A DNA stretch of 64,000 bases from NCBI RefSeq assembly GCF_900104185.1, contig NZ_FNIZ01000013.1, forward strand, positions 45,827 to 109,826, in the 5' to 3' direction. Positions 1 to 8,389 of this stretch are shown here, one piece after another. This DNA comes from Halobacillus aidingensis (GTDB lineage: Bacteria > Bacillota > Bacilli > Bacillales > Halobacillaceae). The notes under the pieces are model-generated. The model was given only the letters and a program-made list of their open reading frames with translations, did no database searches and had not been told where the DNA came from. The translations under genes and the position numbers were made by a program. How positions within the stretch are numbered: position 1 is the stretch's first letter; every line of letters starts with the position of its first letter.

Positions 1-467
1 ACATCATTTATCAGGTGCTGGGCGGAATCATTGGCGATCGTTATCTGATGCTTACGACACTTACCGTGCTGGCCGTTTCATTGTTCCCCAGACAGTTCGA
101 AAGCATCAAAGGTACACAGGAACTTGGGACGTTCTTAATTTATTTATTCTTTGTAGTCATCGGGGTACCAGCATCCATCGCCATCGTAGTCACAACATCC
201 CCTTTATTATTGGTATTTGTTTTGATCATCGTTCTGATGAATGTGCTAGTCTCTCTGGTTTTGGGTAAACTGTTTAAATTTAGTTTAGAAGAGACCCTCC
301 TTGCAAGTAATGCGAACATGGGAGGTCCCACAACAGCTGCGGCCATGGCGATTGCAAAAGGGTGGCATAAATTGATTGTGCCGATTCTTCTTGTTGGTAC
401 TCTCGGGTATATTCTTGGAAACTACATTGGCACAGGACTTGGCTTCTGGTTTCAAAATTTAATGTGA
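1..467 (+). CDS. DUF819 family membrane protein, C-terminal part
   Basis: The frame is open from base 3, so the gene starts before the window and only about 155 C-terminal residues are seen. They contain four or five hydrophobic segments and a Gly/Asn-rich stretch (NANMGGPTTAAAMAIAKGW) typical of the C-terminal half of DUF819 (YjcL-like) integral membrane proteins. The family has no firmly established substrate; it resembles ion or solute carriers. The protein ends with a membrane helix and the stop at 465-467. No terminator hairpin is obvious directly after it. The family call rests on recalled similarity, and function is unknown. Confidence 0.7.
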   Translation, partial: IIYQVLGGIIGDRYLMLTTLTVLAVSLFPRQFESIKGTQELGTFLIYLFFVVIGVPASIAIVVTTSPLLLVFVLIIVLMNVLVSLVLGKLFKFSLEETLLASNANMGGPTTAAAMAIAKGWHKLIVPILLVGTLGYILGNYIGTGLGFWFQNLM

Positions 468-903
468 ATCAGGTGAAGTGGGCAATTGTTAAGGTATTAT
501 AAGTTAGCACATATCTCAGAGGGTAGAGATGTGGGCTGTTGGTTTTGAGGCAAGGCGGTTGCCGTTTAACAGTTTCAAGAATGTTCAGTAGCTACAATAG
601 GAGAAGTGTTCTATGGAAGTGTAATAGACTTTGAGGAAATGTTTGCCCCCCACTTCGCAATAATGTTAACGTGGTGGAGTTTAGGCGCTTTTACTTATTC
701 TTAATGCATATTTTATATCTTAAGATTTATTTGTACTATATAATTAATGGTCATAATTACATTATTTTGGTAAATGATTTACAGGTGTTTTTTGAATAAA
801 GAAAGTATATATACCTAATGAGATAACTGTTTTTAATCTAAAGGTGGTTCCATAAAAACAGATGTGCCACAACTTAAAAGTCCTATATATGGGAGTTAAT
901 TCT
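468..903. other. gene-free stretch with one degenerate palindromic repeat
   Basis: I see no convincing coding frame between the DUF819 gene and the next membrane protein. The only structure is a degraded copy of the dispersed repeat at 638-692. The last 150 bases are very AT-rich and presumably hold the promoter of the downstream gene, but no clear -35/-10 pair could be fixed. Confidence 0.5.
638..692. repeat. dispersed palindromic repeat, copy 1 (degenerate)
   Basis: The right half matches the other copies (TGTTAACGTGGTGGAG followed by a TTAGGCGCTTTT end). The left half is diverged (TTTGCCCCCCACTTCGCAA). The arms can still fold into a long stem around a short loop. The other copies are at 1778-1835, 18062-18115, 18247-18302 and 23541-23595. 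Confidence 0.7.
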
Positions 904-1767
904 ATGAAGAAGTTCTTTGTTTTAGTAGATTTAAAGGAAGTTTATCCGGCTGCAATTTTATATTATTCTTTTTTACCTTTAATGACTCGAGATTTATCTT
1001 TATCCCTATTTCCTGCTGCTATTTTGAATATTATCATTTGGGTTGTCTTATTACGTAAAGAAGTACGATCTAAAGTTGGTTATTCCATCAATTCTTTTTC
1101 ACTAATTTTAGTAGTGTTTACTTATCAAGGTTTAATTGTCGATTTTTTGATGAGTCTGTTATTGTTATTTACTATTTTATCTCCATTTCTTATAAGAAGA
1201 TTTTTTACCCACGGTAGGTGGATGTTAGTGGGGGTTTATTTGTATGATATTATAATCATTTTGTTTGTTATTTCTATAATATTACCATTTGTAGAAAAAG
1301 GGTGGCTCCCATTTTTTACTCAATTGCAATACATCAATATTTTTGTGTTTTTAATAATCTTAGTTACAGCAGTGTACACGTTAAAACATTTATTGAACTT
1401 TTTATACTTTCTGGTTGAAAATAAAGATGTATATTCAAAGAATGTTATAATAACCTTTATTACTATTGGTATACCTGTTTTCTTGAGTTTACCAGACTTT
1501 GTTTTTGCTTATTCAATCTACGAACTTTATTTGGAAGTGTTTAAAGGTAAAGAATATTCTTTTTTAGATCGATATTACTATAGTTTTTCTGTACATTTTC
1601 TTACTCCCCCTTTTAAATTAGGATTAGAAATTCAAAGTCTATTTGATTCGTTATTAGGGAAAGTTATATATATATCACATATGTTAACAGTTAGAATTGT
1701 CGATATAACATTAATTGCTGCTATTAGCAGTATCTTTATAGATAAGATACGAAGTAAGGAGAAGTGA
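904..1767 (+). CDS. hypothetical multi-pass membrane protein
   Basis: Integral membrane protein of about 287 residues with seven or eight predicted hydrophobic helices and almost no soluble domain. The ATG at 904 is preferred over the upstream ATG at 862 because GGGAG stands 8-9 bases ahead and translation then begins with MKKFFVLVDLKEVYPA. I recognise no family. The gene is distinctly more AT-rich than the flanking genes, with codons biased to A/T, which suggests recent acquisition or weak selection. Its stop overlaps the possible GTG start of the following Ltp-domain frame. Confidence 0.6.
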   Translation: MKKFFVLVDLKEVYPAAILYYSFLPLMTRDLSLSLFPAAILNIIIWVVLLRKEVRSKVGYSINSFSLILVVFTYQGLIVDFLMSLLLLFTILSPFLIRRFFTHGRWMLVGVYLYDIIIILFVISIILPFVEKGWLPFFTQLQYINIFVFLIILVTAVYTLKHLLNFLYFLVENKDVYSKNVIITFITIGIPVFLSLPDFVFAYSIYELYLEVFKGKEYSFLDRYYYSFSVHFLTPPFKLGLEIQSLFDSLLGKVIYISHMLTVRIVDITLIAAISSIFIDKIRSKEK

Positions 1768-1775
1768 AAATTATT

Positions 1776-2135
1776 ATGAAAGTGCCTGACTCACACTACC
1801 CTAAAGTGTTAACGTGGTGGGGGTCAGGCACTTTCTTCACAAACAGTACCGTTTCTCAAAAGCAGGCGGTAGCTATGGCTGAGCAATACCTTAGTTTCAT
1901 GGCATTCTCAAAGTCAGGGTTGATCGATCAATTGGAGTTTGAGGGGTTCAGTACAGAAGATGCCACCTATGGTGTAGAAAATATTTCGGTGGATTGGCAG
2001 GAACAGGCGGTGACCAAGGCCGAGGAGTATCTTGATTTTATGGCGTTCTCAAGACAGGGTTTGATTGATCAATTGGTTTTCGAAGGGTTCAGCAAAGAAC
2101 ATGCAGCGTACGCAGCCAGTCAAGTGGGGTTGTAA
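1776..2135 (+). CDS. Ltp-domain protein, 5'-truncated by a palindromic repeat
   Basis: The frame carries two tandem copies of the ~45-residue domain found at the C-terminus of Ltp-type surface lipoproteins (PF07553): AEQYLSFMAFSKSGLIDQLE..EGFS and AEEYLDFMAFSRQGLIDQLV..EGFS. Normal family members have an N-terminal lipoprotein signal and linker. Here the first ~20 residues (KVPDSHYPKVLTWWGSGTFF) are simply the translation of the dispersed palindrome at 1778-1835, so the signal and lipobox are gone. The ATG at 1776 is 13 bases from AAGGAG; an alternative GTG at 1764 overlaps the upstream stop. It is most likely a decayed gene, though it could be expressed as a cytoplasmic fusion peptide. Confidence 0.6.
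   Translation: MKVPDSHYPKVLTWWGSGTFFTNSTVSQKQAVAMAEQYLSFMAFSKSGLIDQLEFEGFSTEDATYGVENISVDWQEQAVTKAEEYLDFMAFSRQGLIDQLVFEGFSKEHAAYAASQVGL
1778..1835. repeat. dispersed palindromic repeat, copy 2 (inside a reading frame)
   Basis: A perfect 13-bp terminal inverted repeat (GAAAGTGCCTGAC ... GTCAGGCACTTTC) encloses a near-palindromic core, CACTACCCTAA-AGTG-TTAACGTGGTG. The whole folds into a stem of about 25 pairs with an AGTG loop. It forms the 5' end of the Ltp-domain reading frame. Confidence 0.85.
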
Positions 2136-2256
2136 TCGCAAGGTGGAAGCGGGGCAGGTACAATAACATATTTACAGGGATATTCACAGGTGAGAAATTG
2201 AGGGCTTTACTTAAAAGGTCGAATGATATCTTAATCACACATTATTAAAGAGCGCT

Positions 2257-2325
2257 TCAGTTACGAAGCGTTCTTTGTCTATAACTACCGGTCTGCGACA
2301 TTTTCTTCCGGACATTCTCGTTCAA
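2257..2325 (-). pseudogene. 3' remnant of a second telA-like gene
   Basis: Read on the minus strand, this stretch gives LNENVRKKMSQTGSYRQRTL + RN and a stop. The intact TelA at 30.6-31.7 kb ends LNENVRKRLSQTGSHRERAL + RE. The DNA match continues through the stop into the same GC-rich hairpin (AAAGAGCGCTTC/GAAGCG.TCTTT, here 2248-2277). No homology is seen upstream of 2325, so only the last ~22 codons and the terminator survive. It is evidence of a lost paralogue or of ectopic recombination between 3' ends. Confidence 0.7.
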
Positions 2326-2503
2326 CTGGTTGCCAAGATGATGTTAATTGGATTATACATTACAAACTAAACTCAATAGTGGCGAAATATTTAGAAAATT
2401 TAAAAATATCCTTTACTATTGTAATTTTTTTCTTTATAATTCTCAGTAACTCATAAAGGAAGGAGGAAATCTCCAGAATCGTTCAAATTATTTTTATGAA
2501 TTT

Positions 2504-2519
2504 TTGAATGCGGATTCAA
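2504..2519. promoter_or_regulatory. LacI-type operator O1 (TTGAATGCGGATTCAA)
   Basis: A 16-bp palindrome with central CG, the hallmark of LacI-family operators. An identical 16-mer recurs at 2569, 7141 and 8356, always upstream of a gene of the catabolic cluster that encodes a LacI protein at 5319. Together with the copy 65 bp downstream it flanks the probable promoter of the first gene. Confidence 0.8.
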
Positions 2520-2568
2520 TAATTCATAATGTATAAGACTTACTTTAAGCATTAATTTTTTGTGTGTT

Positions 2569-2584
2569 TTGAATGCGGATTCAA
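2569..2584. promoter_or_regulatory. LacI-type operator O2 (TTGAATGCGGATTCAA)
   Basis: Second identical copy, ending 31 bases before the start of the first SnoaL-like gene. The spacing from O1 (65 bp, about six helical turns) would allow two repressor dimers on the same DNA face or a small loop. Confidence 0.8.
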
Positions 2585-2615
2585 GAGTTAAAAATTTTTA
2601 TAAGGTAGTGGTTAA

Positions 2616-3620
2616 ATGGAATCTGTACATTTGAAAAATAAGAAACTGATTCAAGAACTTTCGTCAAGGTTGTACAACTCAAATAATGAAAATATCGCTG
2701 AGAACATTAAAGATTACTATCATGAAGATGCAGTCCTTTATTGCTTTCATCCCATTAACAAAGTGGAGGGCATTGATCAGATCATAAACACTTTCTACAG
2801 ACCCCTGGTAAGCTCTTTTCCAGATTTGAAAAAAGACTCCTATATTCTCATGGCAGGGGAGTATCAAGAGAATCAATGGGTCACTGCCACTGGAAACTTT
2901 GTCGGAACATTTAAAAATGATTGGTTAGAGATTCCAGCTAGTCAACATGCGACGTGGATAAGGTTTGGTGAGTTCCATAAAATCAAGGATGGAAAGATTA
3001 TAGAAACAAGATTATTAATCGATATGCTTGATGTTATGAGACAAGCAGGGTTCAAATTCATTCCATCATTGGCTCCTGAAACAAATGTACCCGGCCCCTC
3101 TACATACGATGGACTTTTGTTGAAAGAAGACGATACTCATGAGAGAGCGAAGTCTCTCCAACTGGTAGAGGATATGATCTTCAAAGGTCTCAGGAAAGCA
3201 TCATCTGGCTTAGAAAAGCAGGGATTGGAAGAATTTTGGAAAGAGGACTTTATGTGGTATGGCCCTGGAGGAATAGGGACGACAAAGGGTATACAAGGAT
3301 TCAAAGATTACCATCAAGGTCCTTTCGTCAAAGCTCTGCCGGACCGTGTGGGTGGGCACAATCATGCGTCAAGGTTTGCTGACGGCACCTACATCGCTTC
3401 AACGGGGTGGCCTAGTGTGGAAGCGACACACACAGGCGCGGGATGGTTGGGGATACCAGCCCCAAATAAAAAAGTGACGATGAGAGTAATGGATTGGTGG
3501 AGGAGAGAAGGGGATTTACTAGCAGAAAACTGGGTTTTGATAGACATTGTAGAATACTTGCTTCAGTTGGATATTGATATTTTCGATAGGCTTAGAAAAA
3601 GACAATACCTTATCAGGTGA
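2616..3620 (+). CDS. tandem SnoaL-like (NTF2-fold) protein
   Basis: 334 residues forming two consecutive SnoaL-like/NTF2-fold domains. The first spans about residues 10-150 (IKDYYHEDAVLYCFHP .. FHKIKDGKIIETRLLIDM) and the second about 185-325 (EEFWKEDFMWYGPGGIG .. NWVLIDIVEYLLQ). The fold is used by polyketide cyclases, ester cyclases, ketosteroid isomerases and epoxide hydrolases, which act on small hydrophobic or carbonyl substrates. No signal peptide is seen, so it is cytoplasmic. It leads the catabolic cluster directly behind two operator copies and 44 bases before the symporter gene. An isomerase, cyclase or hydratase role is inference; the substrate is unknown. Confidence 0.75.
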   Translation: MESVHLKNKKLIQELSSRLYNSNNENIAENIKDYYHEDAVLYCFHPINKVEGIDQIINTFYRPLVSSFPDLKKDSYILMAGEYQENQWVTATGNFVGTFKNDWLEIPASQHATWIRFGEFHKIKDGKIIETRLLIDMLDVMRQAGFKFIPSLAPETNVPGPSTYDGLLLKEDDTHERAKSLQLVEDMIFKGLRKASSGLEKQGLEEFWKEDFMWYGPGGIGTTKGIQGFKDYHQGPFVKALPDRVGGHNHASRFADGTYIASTGWPSVEATHTGAGWLGIPAPNKKVTMRVMDWWRREGDLLAENWVLIDIVEYLLQLDIDIFDRLRKRQYLIR

Positions 3621-3663
3621 AAGTGATATATCTTGAATAATACAGGAGAGTGATGGTGATCAC

Positions 3664-5253
3664 ATGCATCCAATTGATATAACGATTATTGTAGCATACA
3701 TGGCAGGATTAATAGTTATGGGTTATATGCTGGGGAAGGGAAATAAATCACAGAAAGATTATTTCATTGGTGGCAGATCCGTGGCAACTCTACCGATCGC
3801 ATTATCGATTGCTGCTACCACGATGAGTGCTAATGGGTTTATTGGAGGCCCAGGGTGGGCCTATACGTCAGGTATGATTGCTTTTATGTTGAATTACAGT
3901 ATCCCTATTGTCATGATCATTACGTTGTCCGTATTTCTGCCATTCTTCTACAACTTGGATGTTACGTCTATTTATGAATATATTGAGATGAGGCTTGGCG
4001 GGTTCAGCCGCATGCTGGCAGTTTTTGGATTTGTTGTATCGAATATCATTCAGGTCGGATCATTTCTTTTTATCCCTTCTTTAATCATTCAGCAATTTAC
4101 GGGTTGGTCCTTGTCTGTGGTGGTTCCTATCGTCGTCGTCGTATCTATCATATATACGCTTCTTGGTGGGATAAAAGCGGTAATTTGGACCGATGCGATA
4201 CAAATGATTGTCCTTTGGGGTGGACTCATTGTGACCATGGGGATTATCATCGCTAACCTAGAGGTGGGTTTCTTTGAAGCCTTGGGTGAAGCTAAGGAAA
4301 ATGGAAAGCTTGCAGCGCTTGATTTCTCTTTGGATGTCCAACTCGAAAACGGGTTCTGGGTTGCTCTAATTGGTGGTACATTCTTGTGGTTAAAATATTA
4401 TGCTACAGACCAAACCCAGACGCAGCGCATGTTTGCTGCCAAATCCGTAACTGAAGTGAAGAAGTCCATTTGTATCAGTGGTTTTGTTATGAACATCATG
4501 TTTTTTGTATTTATGTTAATTGGCGTGTTGTTGTATATCACGATGGATGGACGTTCATTCGAGAATTCCAACAATGTTATGATCACCTTCATAGCTTCCA
4601 ATATACCTGTGGGCGTTCTTGGGCTCATGATTGCTGGGGTTTTTGCAGCTGCCATGTCAAGTATAGATTCTGTATTGAACTCCGTCACCACGGTTTTTAT
4701 AAAAGATGTGTATGAAAAATTCATAACAAAAGGGGAAGAGGCTTCGCTTAAAGTTTCTATGATCTTCACATTGGTTTTCGGATTATTGCTGATTGTCTTT
4801 ACCTTATTGGCTTTCGGAGACACGACAGCTTCCATCCTTCAAGTAGTCGGAAGTTACCTTTCCTACTTCTCTGGTTCAATTCTTGCTATGTTCCTGCTTG
4901 GAATGTTGACGAATAAAGCAAATGATAAAGGGGTAGCTATCGGTTTTGTAGTTGGGATCATTCTAACAGCCTATATAGGCAAGATGGGAATTGTGAACTG
5001 GTTATGGAATTACCCTATTGGCTGTGCTTTTACACTAATCATTGGTTACACAGCAAGTTTTCTTTTCAAAACAGAAAAAGTGGGCTACGAAGAATTCACT
5101 ATCCTTGGTCAAAGGGCAAAGCTCAAGTCAGAGGGTCGAACCGAAGATCAGGAAGGAACGTCTATTTTACCTGGTGCCATCGACAAGTACACTTACATTT
5201 TATTAGGATTCTTTATCGCTCAAACGGTCTTTCTACTCCTAATTCAGTTATAA
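3664..5253 (+). CDS. sodium:solute symporter (SSS family)
   Basis: 529-residue integral membrane protein with about 13 helices, typical of SSS/SLC5 carriers. Family signatures are visible: the early GGRSVATLPIALSIAATTMSANGFIGG segment (residues ~37-63) and GGIKAVIWTDAIQMIVLW around residues 168-185, and AAMSSIDSVLNS near 340. It presumably imports the pathway substrate with Na+, which suits a saline habitat. It lies between the first SnoaL-like gene and the LacI gene and probably shares a transcript with the former. Substrate cannot be read from sequence; SSS carriers take sugars, sialic acids, amino acids and organic acids. Confidence 0.9.
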   Translation: MHPIDITIIVAYMAGLIVMGYMLGKGNKSQKDYFIGGRSVATLPIALSIAATTMSANGFIGGPGWAYTSGMIAFMLNYSIPIVMIITLSVFLPFFYNLDVTSIYEYIEMRLGGFSRMLAVFGFVVSNIIQVGSFLFIPSLIIQQFTGWSLSVVVPIVVVVSIIYTLLGGIKAVIWTDAIQMIVLWGGLIVTMGIIIANLEVGFFEALGEAKENGKLAALDFSLDVQLENGFWVALIGGTFLWLKYYATDQTQTQRMFAAKSVTEVKKSICISGFVMNIMFFVFMLIGVLLYITMDGRSFENSNNVMITFIASNIPVGVLGLMIAGVFAAAMSSIDSVLNSVTTVFIKDVYEKFITKGEEASLKVSMIFTLVFGLLLIVFTLLAFGDTTASILQVVGSYLSYFSGSILAMFLLGMLTNKANDKGVAIGFVVGIILTAYIGKMGIVNWLWNYPIGCAFTLIIGYTASFLFKTEKVGYEEFTILGQRAKLKSEGRTEDQEGTSILPGAIDKYTYILLGFFIAQTVFLLLIQL

Positions 5254-5318
5254 TGAAAGAAGACTGAATGTTCTAATATTAAAAAATGAAATGTATATAA
5301 TAGAAGGGATTTTAAAAC

Positions 5319-6338
5319 ATGAAAGATCGTATTAGTGCTTATGATGTTGCTGAAAAAGCTGGAGTATCACAATCGACTGTTTCAAGAGTATTGAACAACT
5401 ATCCTTTTATGAAAGAAACAACAAGGAAAAAGGTCCTGACCGCCATTGAGGAATTAGGATTCACTAGAGATGAAATTGCCAGAAGTTTGGCCAGCAAGAA
5501 AACGAGAACCATTGGTTTGATTCTTGGGGATATTACTAACCCATTTTTTTCAGAGTCGGCAAAAGTGATTACAAGGAAAGCGCAGGAAATGGATTATAAC
5601 GTCATTCTTTGTAATACCAATCATAGTGAGGAAAACTTGAATAAGTACATTCAGACACTGATGGGAAAACGTGTAGACGGCATCATTGTTGCCTCAGCAG
5701 ATAAGGATAATCAAAAAATCAAAGAACTTTACGATAAAGGTTTTCCTATCATTCTTTACAACAGCATTATGGAGCATGATCATGCCAACTACATTGCTGT
5801 CAATAACTATAAAGGAGCCCAGCTTGCTGTTGAACACCTCTACCATTTTAACCACCGGGAAATCAGTTACATTGCAGGTCCTTCTAAATATGTAACGACA
5901 CATCTGCGTAATTTAGGATTTAAAGATGCCCTTGATAAGTTTGGTTTGAAAATGAATGAGAAGTTCATATATGATCGTGAATTTTCTTATGATGAAGTTT
6001 ATCTGTTTGCGAAGAATCTACTAAATCAACAGAGTAGGCCTACTAGTTTTTTTGCATCATCCGACCAAATGGCGCTGGCCGTCTTAGATGCTGCTGCCAG
6101 TGAAGGTATTTCAGTACCTGAGCAACTTTCCGTTATCGGATTCGATGATATAGATCTTGCCAAGAACCAATTCATAGGACTGACAACCATCACTCAACCC
6201 AAAGAGAAAATGGCGATGTTAACTCTAGAAAAACTGGTGTCTTTAATTGAAGAGAAAGAACACGTGGATGCTCCAATACAGATTGTGTTAGAACCTGAGC
6301 TTATATCAAGAAAAACGACAGGTATATACAAATCATAA
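5319..6338 (+). CDS. LacI/GalR-family transcriptional regulator
   Basis: 339 residues with the N-terminal helix-turn-helix and hinge (AYDVAEKAGVSQSTVSRVLN, residues 5-24) followed by a periplasmic-binding-protein-like effector domain (TIGLILGDITNPFF at ~65). It is the only regulator in the cluster, so it is the natural ligand for the four TTGAATGCGGATTCAA operators at 2504, 2569, 7141 and 8356. There is no copy directly ahead of its own start, so it may be expressed from the upstream transcript. It is presumably a repressor released by the substrate or an intermediate; the effector is unknown. Confidence 0.93.
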   Translation: MKDRISAYDVAEKAGVSQSTVSRVLNNYPFMKETTRKKVLTAIEELGFTRDEIARSLASKKTRTIGLILGDITNPFFSESAKVITRKAQEMDYNVILCNTNHSEENLNKYIQTLMGKRVDGIIVASADKDNQKIKELYDKGFPIILYNSIMEHDHANYIAVNNYKGAQLAVEHLYHFNHREISYIAGPSKYVTTHLRNLGFKDALDKFGLKMNEKFIYDREFSYDEVYLFAKNLLNQQSRPTSFFASSDQMALAVLDAAASEGISVPEQLSVIGFDDIDLAKNQFIGLTTITQPKEKMAMLTLEKLVSLIEEKEHVDAPIQIVLEPELISRKTTGIYKS

Positions 6339-6361
6339 ATGAAGAGGAAAGGAGTGAAGTG

Positions 6362-7126
6362 ATGACTGCCCATTTCTCTGATATAAAAGGGAAGCATGTC
6401 ATAGTAACCGGAGGAAGTAAAGGGATAGGAAGAGATGTAGCTATCGAATTCGCTAAACTCGGTGCTTCAGTTGTCATTACAGGAAGGGATGAGAATGCCT
6501 TAATAGAAACTAAGAGTGAACTGAGTAGGTTTAGCTCACCACATAATTATATCGTGGCTGATATGAGAGAAGTCACAGAAGTTATTCAGATGGTAGATGA
6601 AGCTGCTGGCCTCATGGGAGGAATTGATATCCTCGTAAATAATGCAGGTGTGAACTTGCCAAAGTCAGCTTTTGAAGTGACAGAAGAAGACTGGGATTCC
6701 ATGATTGACACGAATTTGAAAGGTAGTTTTTTCTGTTCTCAGCAGGTCGGGCGGTACATGCTGAAGCAGAAGAAAGGAAAGATCATCAACATTGTTTCAC
6801 AAATGGCTTTTGTGGGTTATTTCAAACGAGCTCCTTATTGTGCAAGTAAAGGCGGGGCTGTACAACTTACAAAAGCCCTGGCTGTCGAATGGGCTTCTCA
6901 ACATATCAATGTGAATGCAGTGGCTCCTACATTTATTGAAACAGAATTGACCAAACAGATGTTGGAGGAGTCTACGTTCCGAGAAGATGTCATCAACAGG
7001 ATTCCTTTAGGAAAACTTGCGCGACCTAGGGACGTGACGGGAGCTGTGATCTACTTGGCATCGAATATGGCCGATTTTATTACAGGTGAAACGATTAAAG
7101 TAGATGGTGGCTGGACGGCAATCTAA
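6362..7126 (+). CDS. SDR-family NAD(P)-dependent oxidoreductase
   Basis: 254-residue classical short-chain dehydrogenase. The cofactor motif GGSKGIGR lies near residues 17-24, NNAG near 92, catalytic Ser in IVSQMAF and YCASK (Tyr/Lys) near 158-162, and a KVDGGW tail. It resembles gluconate 5-dehydrogenase/3-oxoacyl reductase members that act on sugar-acid or hydroxy-acid hydroxyls. The ATG at 6362 follows AAAGGAG by 7 bases; the GTG at 6359 is less likely. It starts 23 bases after the LacI gene, so it is probably cotranscribed. Precise substrate unknown. Confidence 0.9.
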   Translation: MTAHFSDIKGKHVIVTGGSKGIGRDVAIEFAKLGASVVITGRDENALIETKSELSRFSSPHNYIVADMREVTEVIQMVDEAAGLMGGIDILVNNAGVNLPKSAFEVTEEDWDSMIDTNLKGSFFCSQQVGRYMLKQKKGKIINIVSQMAFVGYFKRAPYCASKGGAVQLTKALAVEWASQHINVNAVAPTFIETELTKQMLEESTFREDVINRIPLGKLARPRDVTGAVIYLASNMADFITGETIKVDGGWTAI

Positions 7127-7140
7127 ATGTGTTACCAGTT

Positions 7141-7156
7141 TTGAATGCGGATTCAA
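7141..7156. promoter_or_regulatory. LacI-type operator O3 (TTGAATGCGGATTCAA)
   Basis: Identical to O1 and O2. It lies 15 bases after the SDR stop and 21 bases before the ATG of the second SnoaL-like gene, so it marks an internal promoter or roadblock site in the cluster. Confidence 0.8.
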
Positions 7157-7177
7157 AAAAACGGAAGGAGCGTCTTT

Positions 7178-8341
7178 ATGGAAAGTACAGAAAATGAGTT
7201 TATGAATCATGATAGAAACTTAAGTCATGACCGCGTTTATTATGGCGACACAAGTGAAGTGAATTCGGTCGGGTACGCGGATTATAATGAGTATTCTCAG
7301 AATAAAGAGAAAAAGCAGAGCATGAAAGGGTTCGATGAGAAATATTCGGATTTTGTAGACTATATCATGAATATCACTCATAACATCTGGGAGGAAAAAG
7401 GCATTGGCGTGATTTATGACACGTATCACAATAATGTCGTTATGCATACGGGTACCATTAATATCCATGGAATCAATGAAGTCGTATCCGGAACTTTACA
7501 AACCTTGCATGCTTTCCCTGACAGAAGATTGCTGGGAGAAAACGTTGTTTGGTCGGGGAATGACCAAGAAGGTTTTTACTCTTCCCATCGTATTGCATCA
7601 AAAGCTACGAATCTTGGAGATTCATCCTTCGGGCCTTCGACAGGGAAAAAAGCATTCTTCCGAACGATCGTGGATTGCTTCGTACATTCCAACCGAATCA
7701 TTGAAGAATGGTTGATCAGGGATAATCTCTATATTGTTCAGCAGCTAGATCTTGATCCTGTTGAAGTCGCAAAACAATTGGCGAAAAAAACGAAGAACAA
7801 AAAGGTTTCATTGCAAACAAGGTTTGGGGCAAATGAAACAATGGAAGGCCAGTACATGCCGACCGCCTATATACCTAAATATGATGAGTTTGAAATCGGA
7901 GATTTTATTCTAGAACTCTATAACCACATATGGGAGCGGAGGCTGTTCAACAAGGTCAAAGATTTTTATATGGATCATTCGACCGTCCACTATATCTGTG
8001 ACAAGGACTTGATTGGTACCCAACAAATACAAGGGATGCTTGTGAGTTTATTTGCATCATTTCCAAATGCCAAGTTCATTGTGGAAAGAGTGACTTGTAA
8101 CGAACTCTCTGATGAAAAATGGGATGTGGCGGTCAGATGGAGGATGATGGGACTTCATGAGGGTATTGGATATTTTGGAGAGCCTAGTGGAAACCATGTG
8201 GAAATCCCAGGCATTAGTCATCTGAAAGTATATAACCAGAAGGTGGTGGAAGAATGGATTACCTTTGACGGCTTAGATGTACTACGGCAGGTGCACATGG
8301 ATTCAGAGGATGATCATTTCCATTCAGAAGAAAGTGAGTAA
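7178..8341 (+). CDS. tandem SnoaL-like (NTF2-fold) protein, second paralogue
   Basis: 387 residues from the ATG at 7178, which follows GGAAGGAG. An upstream in-frame start would lie inside operator O3 and is rejected. After a polar ~60-residue N-terminal extension come two NTF2-fold units: about 65-205 (NITHNIWEEKGIGVIYDTYH .. IIEEWLIRDNLYIV) and 245-375 (LELYNHIWERRLFNKVKDFY .. VVEEWITFDGLDVL). Both share the W/Y-rich pattern of SnoaL-like polyketide/ester cyclase proteins and are related to the 2616 product. Two twin-domain proteins of this fold in one regulon is unusual and suggests two related steps or a heteromeric enzyme. Reaction unknown. Confidence 0.72.
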   Translation: MESTENEFMNHDRNLSHDRVYYGDTSEVNSVGYADYNEYSQNKEKKQSMKGFDEKYSDFVDYIMNITHNIWEEKGIGVIYDTYHNNVVMHTGTINIHGINEVVSGTLQTLHAFPDRRLLGENVVWSGNDQEGFYSSHRIASKATNLGDSSFGPSTGKKAFFRTIVDCFVHSNRIIEEWLIRDNLYIVQQLDLDPVEVAKQLAKKTKNKKVSLQTRFGANETMEGQYMPTAYIPKYDEFEIGDFILELYNHIWERRLFNKVKDFYMDHSTVHYICDKDLIGTQQIQGMLVSLFASFPNAKFIVERVTCNELSDEKWDVAVRWRMMGLHEGIGYFGEPSGNHVEIPGISHLKVYNQKVVEEWITFDGLDVLRQVHMDSEDDHFHSEESE

Positions 8342-8355
8342 ACATGTATTGTTTT

Positions 8356-8371
8356 TTGAATGCGGATTCAA
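8356..8371. promoter_or_regulatory. LacI-type operator O4 (TTGAATGCGGATTCAA)
   Basis: Fourth identical copy, ending 18 bases before the ATG of the iron alcohol dehydrogenase and starting 14 bases after the preceding stop. It implies independent control of the dehydrogenase-aldolase part of the cluster. Confidence 0.8.
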
Positions 8372-8389
8372 ATAATAGGAGGGGATGAA

